Of a stretch of DNA of 64,000 nt, positions 26,761 to 35,565 are shown piece after piece. Positions within the stretch are counted from its first letter, which is position 1, and each line of letters starts with the position of its first letter. Both the position numbers and the translations under genes were made by a program. Origin of the DNA: Alicyclobacillus fructus (GTDB lineage Bacteria > Bacillota > Bacilli > Alicyclobacillales > Alicyclobacillaceae); contig NZ_JAFMTY010000006.1 of assembly GCF_017329605.1 (NCBI RefSeq), positions 1 to 64,000 on the forward strand. The letters run 5' to 3'. The notes beneath the pieces are model-generated. The model worked only from the letters and a program-made list of their open reading frames with translations, did not search any database and was not told the origin of the DNA.

Positions 26761-27531
26761 CTATTCCTGAGCCCACGCGGTCGCTTCGTCTTCGAACATA
26801 TCATAGCGAATTTCTTCCTGCGGATCTCGGCGCAATTCGATCAGCATGTCGAACAAGTCCCATGTGTAACGGGTTCGCCGCACGAAAATGTCCGGATGCT
26901 CGATCACGACCGGCGCTTTCATGCGCAGGATCTCATCCACGCATCGCATGTGCTCTTCGCCGCCCCGCATCACCGAGACGGCTCCATCGATGATGTAGAC
27001 GAACGGCTCGGCTCGAAACGTGGCGGAAGGCAGTTCGCGCATGATGGTCTGTTTCAGAAGGGTGGAGGAGACAAACAGCCACCGCTTGTTTGCGTACACG
27101 CTCGCCGCCACCACCGCCTCCGTCTTGCCGACACGCGGCTGTCCTCGCACCCCGATGACCTGCCGCCCCGGCCGCTTCAGGATCTCGCCCAAAAAGTCGA
27201 CCAAGACACCCAGTTCGTCGCGAACAAACCGGTACGTGCGTTTCTCTGTGTCGCTTCGTTCGATAAATCGCCCATGGCGAAGCGCCAATCGATCCCGCAA
27301 CGTCGGCTCTCTCAGCGCCGTCACCTCGATGTCCTCCATGGACTCCAACATCGTCCTCAGGACGTCGAGGATATCCGGGCGATCCACGTCGATCAGGAAT
27401 CCCCTTCCATACTCCGACACTCCTGATAATTGTACGATGTTGACCCCGAGCATGCCAAGCAACGAGGCGATGTCTCCCAACAAACCGGGGCGATCCCGGC
27501 GTATATGATACTGGAAATAGTATTCGGCCAC
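26761..27531 (-). CDS. ymfK: YmfK-like DUF3388 protein
   Basis: A 256-residue homologue of B. subtilis YmfK. The N-terminus has an ACT-like segment (YHIRRDRPGLLGDIASLLG, then a second strand set) that could sense a small ligand. The centre contains a P-loop-like GQPRVGKTEA, so nucleotide binding is possible. Its biochemical role is unknown to me. The GTG at 27531 follows AAAGGTTGAG. It lies between a lipoprotein gene and rodZ, with 24 and 29 base gaps, so the three may form one unit. Confidence 0.88.
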   Translation of the reverse strand: MAEYYFQYHIRRDRPGLLGDIASLLGMLGVNIVQLSGVSEYGRGFLIDVDRPDILDVLRTMLESMEDIEVTALREPTLRDRLALRHGRFIERSDTEKRTYRFVRDELGVLVDFLGEILKRPGRQVIGVRGQPRVGKTEAVVAASVYANKRWLFVSSTLLKQTIMRELPSATFRAEPFVYIIDGAVSVMRGGEEHMRCVDEILRMKAPVVIEHPDIFVRRTRYTWDLFDMLIELRRDPQEEIRYDMFEDEATAWAQE

Positions 27532-27555
27532 GCCGTCTCAACCTTTCTCCACATC

Positions 27556-28632
27556 CTAGGACAGATGAAACGTGTTCTCGAGGTACGACCGCACGGTGTC
27601 AGGCAACGCCGCGAAGAGGGCATTCGCCTGTTGCGATTGTGCCTCCGCTCGCACCTGAAGCCCTGCCCACGCCGTCAGCACGGAAGCCGGCACCTGCTTG
27701 TCGTCCAGGGCGATGGACGACAGATCGAGCACAAGGTGTTCTCCGGGCTGCCACGAGCTCGAAGAGACCAGCCAACGGAACGCCCGCAGCACTTCGCTTT
27801 GAGCGAGATGGCCCGGCGCAATCGCACACCCGGACGCGCCGGCCGACCCGAAACAAACCCAGTTCGGCGCCACGCCGCGCAACATCTGCATCTCCGCAGG
27901 CGGCGCGCTCCCTCCGATGGCCCCAAGCTCCACCGCATACCCGTAGCTCGCCAGATTCTGCGATCCGGCCTCCGGCAACGCCATCACTCGAACCTCGGCG
28001 TTCGCCTGATACAGACCCGCAAAGAAAGCCTTTTGTTCAGTGGCGTTCGCACCACGTGGAACGTACACGAGCGTCGGCGCGCCGCCGTACACCGACGCGT
28101 TTGTCGAAGCAGACGTCACCGCCGTCATCCATTCGCCGCACAGCGCGCCGATGCTGTACGCGATGCCGACGGGATCCTGAGCGATTTCCGCCACGTTGTC
28201 CGAGGTCGACAGAGGGGCGGGATCGTCGCTGACCACGGCGAATCGCACCGAAGGATTCGCCGACGCGAGTTCATCGACGCCCGAAGCGACGGCGCTTGCG
28301 TCGTCGCAGACCAACATCACGCCTGTCAGGTGGCCCTTGGACAGCACCGCTTCCGCCTTCGAACGCCACGCGCTCGTCGGAACGTGCATCACGTCGACCG
28401 AAGTGGCGCCCGCGGTTGCCAATTCGGAAGCGGACGGTGCAAACGGAGGAGAACCCAGGATTTCCACAAGCACCGCAGGCTTGTCGACTGTCGGGCGCAA
28501 GGCCGCGAGATCAGGAGCGCCACAGCCCGCGACACCGGCCGCGGCGGCGCAAGTCGCCATGGCGATCCCCCACTGTCTTTTCACGATTGGCACCCAACTC
28601 CTTTGTACGAACTCCCGCAGACTTGGCTTCAT
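27556..28632 (-). CDS. lipoprotein, weakly like BMP/Med-type substrate-binding proteins
   Basis: A secreted lipoprotein of up to 358 residues. A basic n-region and hydrophobic stretch lead to the lipobox AGVAGC (Cys37). The mature part looks like a periplasmic-binding fold. One segment, PSVRFAVVSDD...NVAEIAQDPVGIAYSIGAL, resembles the D-x-NV-x-GA region of BMP (nucleoside-binding) and Med proteins. No ABC transporter genes are adjacent. ATG 28632 and GTGs at 28593 and 28584 are alternative starts; the last gives a compact signal peptide. I am sure of the lipoprotein, less so of the family. Confidence 0.75.
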   Translation of the reverse strand: MKPSLREFVQRSWVPIVKRQWGIAMATCAAAAGVAGCGAPDLAALRPTVDKPAVLVEILGSPPFAPSASELATAGATSVDVMHVPTSAWRSKAEAVLSKGHLTGVMLVCDDASAVASGVDELASANPSVRFAVVSDDPAPLSTSDNVAEIAQDPVGIAYSIGALCGEWMTAVTSASTNASVYGGAPTLVYVPRGANATEQKAFFAGLYQANAEVRVMALPEAGSQNLASYGYAVELGAIGGSAPPAEMQMLRGVAPNWVCFGSAGASGCAIAPGHLAQSEVLRAFRWLVSSSSWQPGEHLVLDLSSIALDDKQVPASVLTAWAGLQVRAEAQSQQANALFAALPDTVRSYLENTFHLS

Positions 28633-28741
28633 CCTATTGTAAACCTTCCATCTGGGGTTGTCTCACTCAAGTGCGATCTCCACTCTTGCCTTTCAGGCTT
28701 CTCTCTTACATGATAAGGGTATACGAAAGGATGATGGAGCC

Positions 28742-29092
28742 GTGGGGGATCTGAACGGAGACCACGTGTCCGTTGCGAAGGCGTTGTATCAGCTCGACTT
28801 TTACTTGGAGCAGATCGACGCGCCGTTTGATATTTACGATCTATACGAAGAGGCATACCGCGAACAGCGCGGGAAGTACTACGACGAGAGCTGGCTCGAC
28901 CATTTGGACGACCACCCGCACGTGCGCGAATCGCTCGACGAGAACTTCACGCTGCAGACCATCGTGGATGCGCTGCTCAGAACCGGCCACGAGCCCGTGG
29001 TTCGTGCGCTGATGCGTTCGTTTCGTCGAGAGCAGATCTCCGTCACGCAGCGGTTTATCGACGGCGCAAGCCGACAAAAGGGACGCCCATAG
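28742..29092 (+). CDS. small acidic protein of unknown function
   Basis: A protein of about 116 residues, rich in Asp, Glu, Tyr and His (YLEQIDAPFDIYDLYEEAY, HLDDHPHVRESLDENF), predicted mainly helical and cytoplasmic. I do not recognise a family. The GTG at 28742 has AAAGGATGATGGAG upstream; GTG 28766 is a second possible start. The gene points against its neighbours and is divergent from the lipoprotein gene. Its TAG stop lies inside a perfect terminator hairpin. Codon use matches the genome, so it is probably native. Confidence 0.65.
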   Translation: MGDLNGDHVSVAKALYQLDFYLEQIDAPFDIYDLYEEAYREQRGKYYDESWLDHLDDHPHVRESLDENFTLQTIVDALLRTGHEPVVRALMRSFRREQISVTQRFIDGASRQKGRP

Positions 29093-29105
29093 GCGTCCCT
29101 TTTGT
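29074..29105. terminator. bidirectional terminator overlapping a stop codon
   Basis: A perfect 14-bp stem (29074-29087 with 29092-29105; ACAAAAGGGACGCC and its complement) closes a 4-base CATA loop. The arms provide U-tracts in both directions. It ends the plus-strand gene, whose TAG (29090-29092) is in the loop, and could also serve the minus-strand gene ending at 29127. Confidence 0.9.
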
Positions 29106-29126
29106 CGTTCCGCATCTCGGCCATCC

Positions 29127-29705
29127 TCAGTTCGCCAAGGGTTTCAGTTCAATCCAGCAGGCGTCCTCCACTCCGCTGTCGTCTTGAGGCGAACTCTGCA
29201 TAGCGTCCGCCAGGTCCTCACCCGCCGCCCGAGCGGCCAAATGCTCGTAAGCTTCCTTCCCGAGGCCTGCGGTCCCCACGATATTTCCGCCCTCCGTGAA
29301 CGTAACCTCCGCCTCCGCAATGGGCTCGTTCAACATGTACAAATCGCCCAGATAGGCATCGGTGTCGGCGCGCATGTCGCGAAAAGCAGCGGTCGGACTG
29401 GGCACGCCGCCCGTCCCCGCCTCGACCTCCACCATGGCCGAAACCACATACTGGCCGTCTCCGCGGCCATCGGGCAAGACAGCGAGATCGTACAGGCCCG
29501 GGACGTCGGCCAGGCTCGCCGCTATCGTGTCGATCGCGGCATTGGATAACGCAGCATCGGCCACGGACGCGACCGCCCGCTGCCCCGCGCCGGCGCTCAC
29601 GCGGGCAAGTTCCTTCTGCGAAAGCGCGTGTTGCAAACCCATGTACCCACAAACCGCGAGAAAGGCTACAGCCATGAGAGCCATCGACGATTTCTGGCGT
29701 GCCAC
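29127..29705 (-). CDS. membrane-anchored or secreted protein of unknown function
   Basis: A 192-residue protein with a single N-terminal hydrophobic segment (about residues 7-24) and an Ala/Asp/Glu-rich outside domain. One cysteine lies near the C-terminus (EDACWIELKP). There is no lipobox. The middle (YDLAVLPDGRGDGQYVVSAMVEVEAG) alternates like beta strands, and the general pattern recalls small sporulation proteins, but I cannot name a family. It starts 62 bases after spoIIIE and ends at the shared terminator, so cotranscription with spoIIIE is possible. Confidence 0.7.
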   Translation of the reverse strand: MARQKSSMALMAVAFLAVCGYMGLQHALSQKELARVSAGAGQRAVASVADAALSNAAIDTIAASLADVPGLYDLAVLPDGRGDGQYVVSAMVEVEAGTGGVPSPTAAFRDMRADTDAYLGDLYMLNEPIAEAEVTFTEGGNIVGTAGLGKEAYEHLAARAAGEDLADAMQSSPQDDSGVEDACWIELKPLAN

Positions 29706-29767
29706 CCGTCGTCCTCTCCTTGCGTTGAACTAGGACATGTATACGGAGTGGCGTGCACATCTATGCT

Positions 29768-32197
29768 TCATTCGGCCTGGTGTTGTCGCACGAACGACGC
29801 TTTGGCCTGCAGCCATTGATCTTTCGTGATGAGAACCTCTCGCGGCTTGCTGCCCTCGTAGGGGCCCACAATTCCGCTCTGCTCCATTTGATCGATGATT
29901 CGCGCGGCGCGCGAGTACCCGATGCGAAACCTCCGCTGCAACAGGGACACGGACGCCTGGCCCATGTCGACGACGAGATCGACCGCGTCCATGAACAGGC
30001 TGTCGAGCTCCGGCCCGTCCTCATCCTCAGGCTCGTCCTCGATGGCGGTGCTCAAATCCATGGTGTAGACCGCATGTTGCTGCGTCTTGACGTACTCCAC
30101 CAAGCGTTCGATCTCGCGCTCCGACACGTACGCCCCCTGCACACGGGTGGGCTTGGCCGCGCCCACCGGGTAGTAGAGCATGTCTCCCCGGCCGAGCAGC
30201 TTCTCGGCGCCTCCCATGTCGAGAATGGTGCGGGAGTCCGCCATCGACGAGACCGCAAAGGCGATGCGGCTCGGAATGTTGGCCTTGATCAGTCCCGTGA
30301 TGACGTCCACCGACGGCCGCTGCGTGGCCACGATGAGATGAATGCCCGCTGCGCGAGCCATCTGAGCCAATCGGCAGATGGCGTCCTCCACGTCGTGCGG
30401 CGCCACCATCATCAGATCCGCAAGCTCGTCGACGATCACGACGATGTACGGCAGCGGCTCGAGCCCCTCTTCGCGCATGATCTCGTTGAATCGGTCGACG
30501 TCCCGCGCTCCTCGCTCCGCCATCAGACGATAGCGGTTCTCCATCTCCTGCACAATCTTCTTCAAGGCGCCCGCCGCAAGCCGGGCGTCCGTCACGACGG
30601 GCGTCAACAAGTGAGGAATGCCGTTGTAGATGCTGAGCTCGACCATCTTGGGATCGATCATCATCAGTTTGACCTCATGAGGCTTCGCCCGCACCAGGAT
30701 GGACGCGATCATCCCGTTGATGCATACGCTCTTGCCCGAACCCGTGGCGCCCGCCACCAACAGGTGGGGCATCTTTTGCAGATCCCCGACGATGGGCGCA
30801 CCGGTGATATCTCGGCCGAGCGCAAGCGCCAGCTTCGCCGGGGAGGATTGAAACTCGGGCGACTCGAGCACTTCGCGCAGCGTCACGACGGCAATCTCGT
30901 CGTTCGGAATCTCGATGCCGATCACCGACTTTCCCGGCACTGGCGCCTCAATCCGGATGTCCCTGGCGGCCAGGGCAAGCGCGATGTCATCCTGCAGAGA
31001 CAAGACGCGCGCCACCTTGACGCCGGCCGCAGGCTGGATTTCATAGCGCGTGACCGTAGGTCCGCGGTGAATCTCCACGACTCGCGCCTGCACGTTGAAC
31101 GACTGCAGGGTCGATTGCAGCTTCTGCGCGTTTTCCTGCACGTTCGCAGCCGCCACAGGCGCGTGCTTGCCGGACGGCGGGTCAAACAGCGTCAGCGGAG
31201 GAAGCTGGTACGACTCGTCGTGAACCATCGGTCCCACTTCGTACTCGGGTACCACCGCCGCGCTTCGCTCATCCTCGCGGACAGGGGCAGCTTTTTTCCG
31301 CTCGCCTTTTGAAGGAAAGCGGACGACGAGCCCCTTCGCGTCCGGTTCCACGACGGGTTCCGTCGGATCATCCCACGGGGGAACGTCATTCTGGGGTTCG
31401 GAACGACTCGCCCGCGCCGCAAAATCGTGAATAATCGGCTCCGCCTCCACGGACGACTCTGCGGACTCCGCCTCTTCCAACACATCACCGTCGATCACGA
31501 CCGAAGGCCGCGTGGCCCGCGGTGCGTCCTCCACCACCTCGGGTTCAGGATCTCTCTCCCGCCGGAACACCTGTCCGGCCTGCCGGCGGAGGTTCGACCA
31601 CATCCGATCGAGCGCCTGCTCCGTGTAACGGGATCCGCGGCGCACGACGCTCACGAGCGACACCTGGAAGACCAGCGCGATTCCAATCAAGCCACCTGCG
31701 ACAATGACGAGGCGCGGCCCCAACTCATACGTCTGGGGCGAATTAAACAAGAGATGCAAAAGTTGAAAGATCAAAAAGCCGATAAGGCCGCCGCCCGCGC
31801 TCGGGGGCGCCCCCGACGTCGGGTGAAAGACGTAGTTGCGCAGCGCCTGCAGAGCATTCCACTCGCTCGACCAGAAGTACGATTGAAGGCCTTGATCCGC
31901 GAGATTCGAGTAGAAGTTCATCTCAATGAGCGCCAGCATGCACAAAAGGAGGATCAGAAGCCCCAGATGGCGGCCGTCCCACACGAAGCGGCTTCTGCGC
32001 ACCATCATGTAGACCGCCGCATACCCGACGAGAATCGGTATGAGGAAATACCAACTCCCGGCGAGATAGATGCTCACAACCGCCAAAAACTGGCCCACGA
32101 GGCCGAGACGCCCCAGAGCCAGCGCACATGCCGTGAGCATGGCCAGACCGGTGACTTCGTATTTGAGCACGTTCTTCTGCTGTTGTTTGCGAGCCAA
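29768..32197 (-). CDS. spoIIIE: DNA translocase SpoIIIE/FtsK
   Basis: An 809-residue septal DNA pump that moves the chromosome into the forespore. Four to five membrane segments fill residues 15-183. A variable charged linker follows, then the alpha/beta motor with P-loop GATGSGKS (about residue 480) and Walker [14 protein letters not shown]. The C-terminal gamma winged helix ([20 protein letters not shown]) reads SRS/KOPS-type polarity sites. The N-terminal membrane block argues for SpoIIIE rather than soluble SftA. The start is TTG at 32197. Confidence 0.95.
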   Translation of the reverse strand: MARKQQQKNVLKYEVTGLAMLTACALALGRLGLVGQFLAVVSIYLAGSWYFLIPILVGYAAVYMMVRRSRFVWDGRHLGLLILLLCMLALIEMNFYSNLADQGLQSYFWSSEWNALQALRNYVFHPTSGAPPSAGGGLIGFLIFQLLHLLFNSPQTYELGPRLVIVAGGLIGIALVFQVSLVSVVRRGSRYTEQALDRMWSNLRRQAGQVFRRERDPEPEVVEDAPRATRPSVVIDGDVLEEAESAESSVEAEPIIHDFAARASRSEPQNDVPPWDDPTEPVVEPDAKGLVVRFPSKGERKKAAPVREDERSAAVVPEYEVGPMVHDESYQLPPLTLFDPPSGKHAPVAAANVQENAQKLQSTLQSFNVQARVVEIHRGPTVTRYEIQPAAGVKVARVLSLQDDIALALAARDIRIEAPVPGKSVIGIEIPNDEIAVVTLREVLESPEFQSSPAKLALALGRDITGAPIVGDLQKMPHLLVAGATGSGKSVCINGMIASILVRAKPHEVKLMMIDPKMVELSIYNGIPHLLTPVVTDARLAAGALKKIVQEMENRYRLMAERGARDVDRFNEIMREEGLEPLPYIVVIVDELADLMMVAPHDVEDAICRLAQMARAAGIHLIVATQRPSVDVITGLIKANIPSRIAFAVSSMADSRTILDMGGAEKLLGRGDMLYYPVGAAKPTRVQGAYVSEREIERLVEYVKTQQHAVYTMDLSTAIEDEPEDEDGPELDSLFMDAVDLVVDMGQASVSLLQRRFRIGYSRAARIIDQMEQSGIVGPYEGSKPREVLITKDQWLQAKASFVRQHQAE

Positions 32198-32259
32198 GCC
32201 TCACCAGTCCCTTCGTTAGACTGATGATTCGACCCTTCTGTTGAAACTCCTGCCGCCGC

Positions 32260-32466
32260 TTAGCGAAGCGCCGCGCCCGGTTGCCACTCCGGCCTCAGGT
32301 AGTCGCTCACAACCGGGCTGATCAGCCGCACCACCCTCGGCGTCCCGTATTCGTCCCTCGCCACAATCAGTGTGCGATGCCCGTCCTTCCACTCCTCGAA
32401 CCGAGGGCCCGGCCCCCACCAACCATTGTAAATCTCGTGTTCGGCCAACGGCGTCCAAAGCATCAC
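32260..32466 (-). CDS. ylzJ: YlzJ-like protein
   Basis: A 68-residue protein of the YlzJ family: [15 protein letters not shown] near the start and [13 protein letters not shown] near the end. Its function is unknown. It overlaps the tepA stop by four bases and precedes spoIIIE by 62 bases, the same order as tepA-ylzJ-spoIIIE in B. subtilis. Confidence 0.88.
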   Translation of the reverse strand: MMLWTPLAEHEIYNGWWGPGPRFEEWKDGHRTLIVARDEYGTPRVVRLISPVVSDYLRPEWQPGAALR

Positions 32467-33242
32467 TGGATCACCCCACTCTGCGTTACGGGCGCGATCC
32501 CTACGCCTTGCCTCGAATCCTTGCGTTCGCGAATCAAATCTTTCAATTTCCGCATCGCCTGACCCAGGCCGCCCACTTCATCGCACAGGCCGTACTTGAC
32601 GGCGTCTCGGCCGACCACCGTGGTCCCGATGTCTTTCGCCATCTCGCCTGTGTTCAGCATCAGATGCCGAAACATGTCTTCCGAGATCCGAGAGTGTTCG
32701 ACGACGAAACGGATCACGCGATCCTGCATCTTCTCGAGATACTCAAACGACTGTTGCACGCCGATGACAAGGCCGTTCAAGCGAATGGGATGGATGGTCA
32801 TGCTGGCTGACTCCGCAATGAACGTGTAATCCGCCGCCACAGCGATGGGCACACCGATGGAGTGGCCTCCGCCGAGCACGATGGACACCGTCGGTTTCGA
32901 CATCGATGCCACGAGTTCCGCGATGGCCAGGCCAGCTTCGACGTCGCCGCCGACCGTGTTCAGAATGATGAGCAGTCCGTCGATCTTGTCGCTTTCTTCG
33001 ACCGCCACGAGCTGCGGAATGACGTGTTCGTACTTGGTGGTCTTGTTCTGAGGCGGCAGCACCATGTGTCCCTCGATCTGGCCGATCACGGTCAAACAAT
33101 AGATGTCGCTCGTGACGACCGCCGCCGGTTCGCTCACGCCGAGGGATTCGATGGACGCCTGGGCGTCCTTCGCCTCTTGGCCATCCGCCGAGCCCGCGGC
33201 CCCGCCTTTCATCACGGCATCGTATGCTGACTTTGCGTCCAT
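32463..33242 (-). CDS. tepA: ClpP-like translocation-enhancing protein TepA
   Basis: A 259-residue protein of the ClpP/crotonase fold, related to B. subtilis TepA, reported to aid protein export and to act in spores. Visible are [36 protein letters not shown], the nucleophile region [14 protein letters not shown] with Ser in GHSIG, and [10 protein letters not shown]. The N-terminal 45 residues are low-complexity. MDAKSAY at 33242 is used, after GGGAGGCGG. A strong terminator lies between it and the RNase J gene, so it has either its own promoter or read-through. Confidence 0.92.
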   Translation of the reverse strand: MDAKSAYDAVMKGGAAGSADGQEAKDAQASIESLGVSEPAAVVTSDIYCLTVIGQIEGHMVLPPQNKTTKYEHVIPQLVAVEESDKIDGLLIILNTVGGDVEAGLAIAELVASMSKPTVSIVLGGGHSIGVPIAVAADYTFIAESASMTIHPIRLNGLVIGVQQSFEYLEKMQDRVIRFVVEHSRISEDMFRHLMLNTGEMAKDIGTTVVGRDAVKYGLCDEVGGLGQAMRKLKDLIRERKDSRQGVGIAPVTQSGVIQ

Positions 33243-33349
33243 ATTGGCATCCGCCTCCCGCCGTCCAAAGTATCGGCAAAGGCCGGCCAGTCCATACGCA
33301 GAGCGCTGTCGCAGGCGGGCGGCGTCCATCCGGGCGCCGCGAGCAAAGC

Positions 33350-33405
33350 AAAAACGGGGCTATCTCTGTCCCCGCCTAAGGAGCGGGTCATGGAGATAGC
33401 CCCGT
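33350..33405 (-). terminator. long nested terminator after the RNase J gene
   Basis: A perfect 13-bp outer stem (33354-33366 with 33393-33405) encloses a second small stem (CCCGC 33371-33375 with GCGGG 33383-33387). On the minus strand it is followed by TTTTT. It is 26 bases past the RNase J stop. The two-storey shape is longer than an ordinary terminator. Confidence 0.85.
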
Positions 33406-33430
33406 GCTCGCATGCCAAACTCCCGGACGA

Positions 33431-35086
33431 TCACGCCTCCATGATGATAGGCAGGATCATCGGGCGGCGGCGCGTCTGTTCGTACAAGTAACGGCCCAGC
33501 GTATCCCGCACCGCTGTCTTAAGGGAAGACCACTCGCTCACGTTGTCGGAGACCAGCTTGCTGAGCGTGCTCTCCACGAGGCGATTCGCCTCGTCGAGCA
33601 AGGCCTCCGACTCGCGCACGTAGACAAACCCGCGCGAGATGATATCGGGCCCAGACAAGATGTGTCCGGTCGTCTTGGACAGCGTGACGACCACCACCAA
33701 AATGCCATCCTGAGACAAAAGCTTCCGGTCTCGCAACACGATGTTGCCGACATCGCCCACACCGAGGCCGTCGATCATCACCGAACCGGCGGGCACCTTC
33801 CCGCCGAGGCGCGCGCGCCCATCCTCAAACTCGACGACATCCCCGATTTCCGTGATGAAGATGTGATCTGGCTGGATGCCGAGCTGAATGGCGAGATCGG
33901 CGTGAATGCGCTGCATGCGAAATTCGCCGTGAACCGGGAGGAAGTATTTCGGCCGGACGAGCTGCAACATCCATTTGAGCTCTTCCTGGCTCCCGTGTCC
34001 TGAGGCGTGTACACCGCGGTAAATGACATGAGCCCCTGCTCGGAACAGCTGATCGATGGTCCTGGCGACAAACTTTTCGTTGCCGGGAATCGGCGAACTC
34101 GCCAATACCACCGTGTCGCCAGGGACAATTTCGATCTTCCTGTGCGCGGCCCTCGCCATGCGCGTGAGCGCTGACATGGGCTCGCCTTGACTGCCCGTAG
34201 ATAACACCACGACCTTCTCGGGGGGAAGCTTGTTGACCTCGTCTGGGTCGATCAGCGTGTCGGGCTGCGCCTCCAGGTACCCCAACTGCAGCGACGTCTG
34301 CACATTGTTCACCATGCTCCGCCCGACGATGGCGACCTTGCGCCCATGCCGCTCCGCCGCCCGAATCATGAGTTGCAACCTGTGAATATTGGACGCAAAG
34401 GTGGACAAAATCACCCGCCCGGGCGCTTGGCCGATGATCTCGTCGATCTTGACGCCGACCGTCATCTCCGACGGCGTGTAGCCGGGACGCTCCGCATTGG
34501 TGCTGTCGCCGACGAGCGCCAAAACGCCTCGCGCACCCCACTGCGCCAGCTTGTGAATGTCTGCATGCCGACCGTCGATGGGGGTCTGATCGAACTTGTA
34601 GTCGCCCGTGTGAATGACAATGCCTTCCGGGGTCTCGATGGCGAACCCGACGGTGTCCGGAATGCTGTGATTCACGTAGAACGGCGACACCGCAAATTGA
34701 CCAGCCTGCACGCGCGACTTGCCGTCCATCACGACGAGCTTCACATCGTGTACGCCCGCCTCGCGCAACTTGTTCTCCACAAGTCCGAGGGTCAGCCGCG
34801 TGCCGTACACGGGCACGTTGATCTCTCGAAGAACGTATGGGAGCCCACCGATGTGATCTTCGTGTCCGTGCGTCAAAAAGATACCGCGAATTTTCTCGCG
34901 ATTCTCGACCAAAAACGTGATATCCGGGATGACGATGTCGATGCCGAGCATGTCTTCGTCGGGAAACTTCAGCCCCGCATCGACCACGATCATGTCCTGC
35001 CCGTACCAATACAGGGTCATATTCTTTCCGATCTCCCCGACTCCGCCGAGCGGGATGATGGAAAGCCTCGATCTCGACCTTGGCAT
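33431..35086 (-). CDS. rnjB: ribonuclease J
   Basis: A 551-residue metallo-beta-lactamase/beta-CASP enzyme with 5'-exonuclease and endonuclease activity in RNA maturation and decay. The metal ligands are in HGHEDHIGG and GDYKFD. The beta-CASP motifs are visible (GDSTNAERPGYTPSE, STFASNIHRL, HASGHGSQEE and PVHGEF), followed by a C-terminal assembly domain. Synteny (dapA side upstream, tepA downstream) matches rnjB (ymfA) of B. subtilis, but a second RNase J elsewhere could be the true rnjB, so the letter is tentative. Confidence 0.93.
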   Translation of the reverse strand: MPRSRSRLSIIPLGGVGEIGKNMTLYWYGQDMIVVDAGLKFPDEDMLGIDIVIPDITFLVENREKIRGIFLTHGHEDHIGGLPYVLREINVPVYGTRLTLGLVENKLREAGVHDVKLVVMDGKSRVQAGQFAVSPFYVNHSIPDTVGFAIETPEGIVIHTGDYKFDQTPIDGRHADIHKLAQWGARGVLALVGDSTNAERPGYTPSEMTVGVKIDEIIGQAPGRVILSTFASNIHRLQLMIRAAERHGRKVAIVGRSMVNNVQTSLQLGYLEAQPDTLIDPDEVNKLPPEKVVVLSTGSQGEPMSALTRMARAAHRKIEIVPGDTVVLASSPIPGNEKFVARTIDQLFRAGAHVIYRGVHASGHGSQEELKWMLQLVRPKYFLPVHGEFRMQRIHADLAIQLGIQPDHIFITEIGDVVEFEDGRARLGGKVPAGSVMIDGLGVGDVGNIVLRDRKLLSQDGILVVVVTLSKTTGHILSGPDIISRGFVYVRESEALLDEANRLVESTLSKLVSDNVSEWSSLKTAVRDTLGRYLYEQTRRRPMILPIIMEA

Positions 35087-35336
35087 TTTGCACCTCCGTT
35101 ACCATTCATATGGAATTCAGCGACACGATCACGACCCGCCCGTCCCGGTCTCTTTCGCACTTTCCCACGACATGCAAAAAAAGCCCGCGCACACCAAGGC
35201 CGTGTCTTTCTGTGCATCGAACGCGCTCAAGCGGACCAACCGACCCGTTCCCATCCGCTTTCACGCCATTCGTTGTCTTCGCCTTCGCGGATTCGATCCC
35301 TGAGGCGAATAAGCCGCACATGTCACTATCGGTGAT

Positions 35337-35365
35337 ATTATACTCCCGTTCCGATCCTGACACAA
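35337..35365 (-). promoter_or_regulatory. sigma-A promoter of the RNase J gene, long leader
   Basis: On the minus strand, -10 TATAAT (35342-35337) is perfect and lies 17 bases after TTGTGT (35365-35360). The start codon is at 35086, giving a leader of about 245 bases. A GC-rich segment followed by seven T residues lies within this leader (around 35169-35180). The rest of the 35087-35459 region holds no gene that I can support. Confidence 0.6.
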
Positions 35366-35458
35366 CCATGGATTGCGCCAAGGTTCCGCCGCGCTCTTCC
35401 TTCCATCGGATACGCCCGCCGATCCAACAAAAAAGATGTAGTCTCGAATCAGAAATCA

Positions 35459-35491
35459 TGCTACAATTAAGGTTGATTGAAAGCGCTTGCA
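35459..35491 (+). promoter_or_regulatory. extended -10 promoter and cre-like site for leucine dehydrogenase
   Basis: TGCTACAAT (35459-35467) is an extended -10 element. Ten bases further lies TTGAAAGCGCTTGCA (35477-35491), matching the CcpA cre consensus WTGNAARCGNWWWCA except at one position. A cre just after the -10 is the usual place for catabolite repression. The downstream gene, at 35566, encodes a branched-chain amino-acid dehydrogenase. Confidence 0.6.
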
Positions 35492-35565
35492 CTTGTGCGA
35501 GCGCCGCCCTATCGTTCTGGTGAGACCGCCGGAGCGGTATACTCAATGGGGAGGTCTCATTGCAC

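Noticed and set aside
33350-33405. A riboswitch in front of tepA
   Set aside because: The structure has a T-run on the minus strand just past the RNase J stop and no recognisable aptamer, so a terminator explains it.
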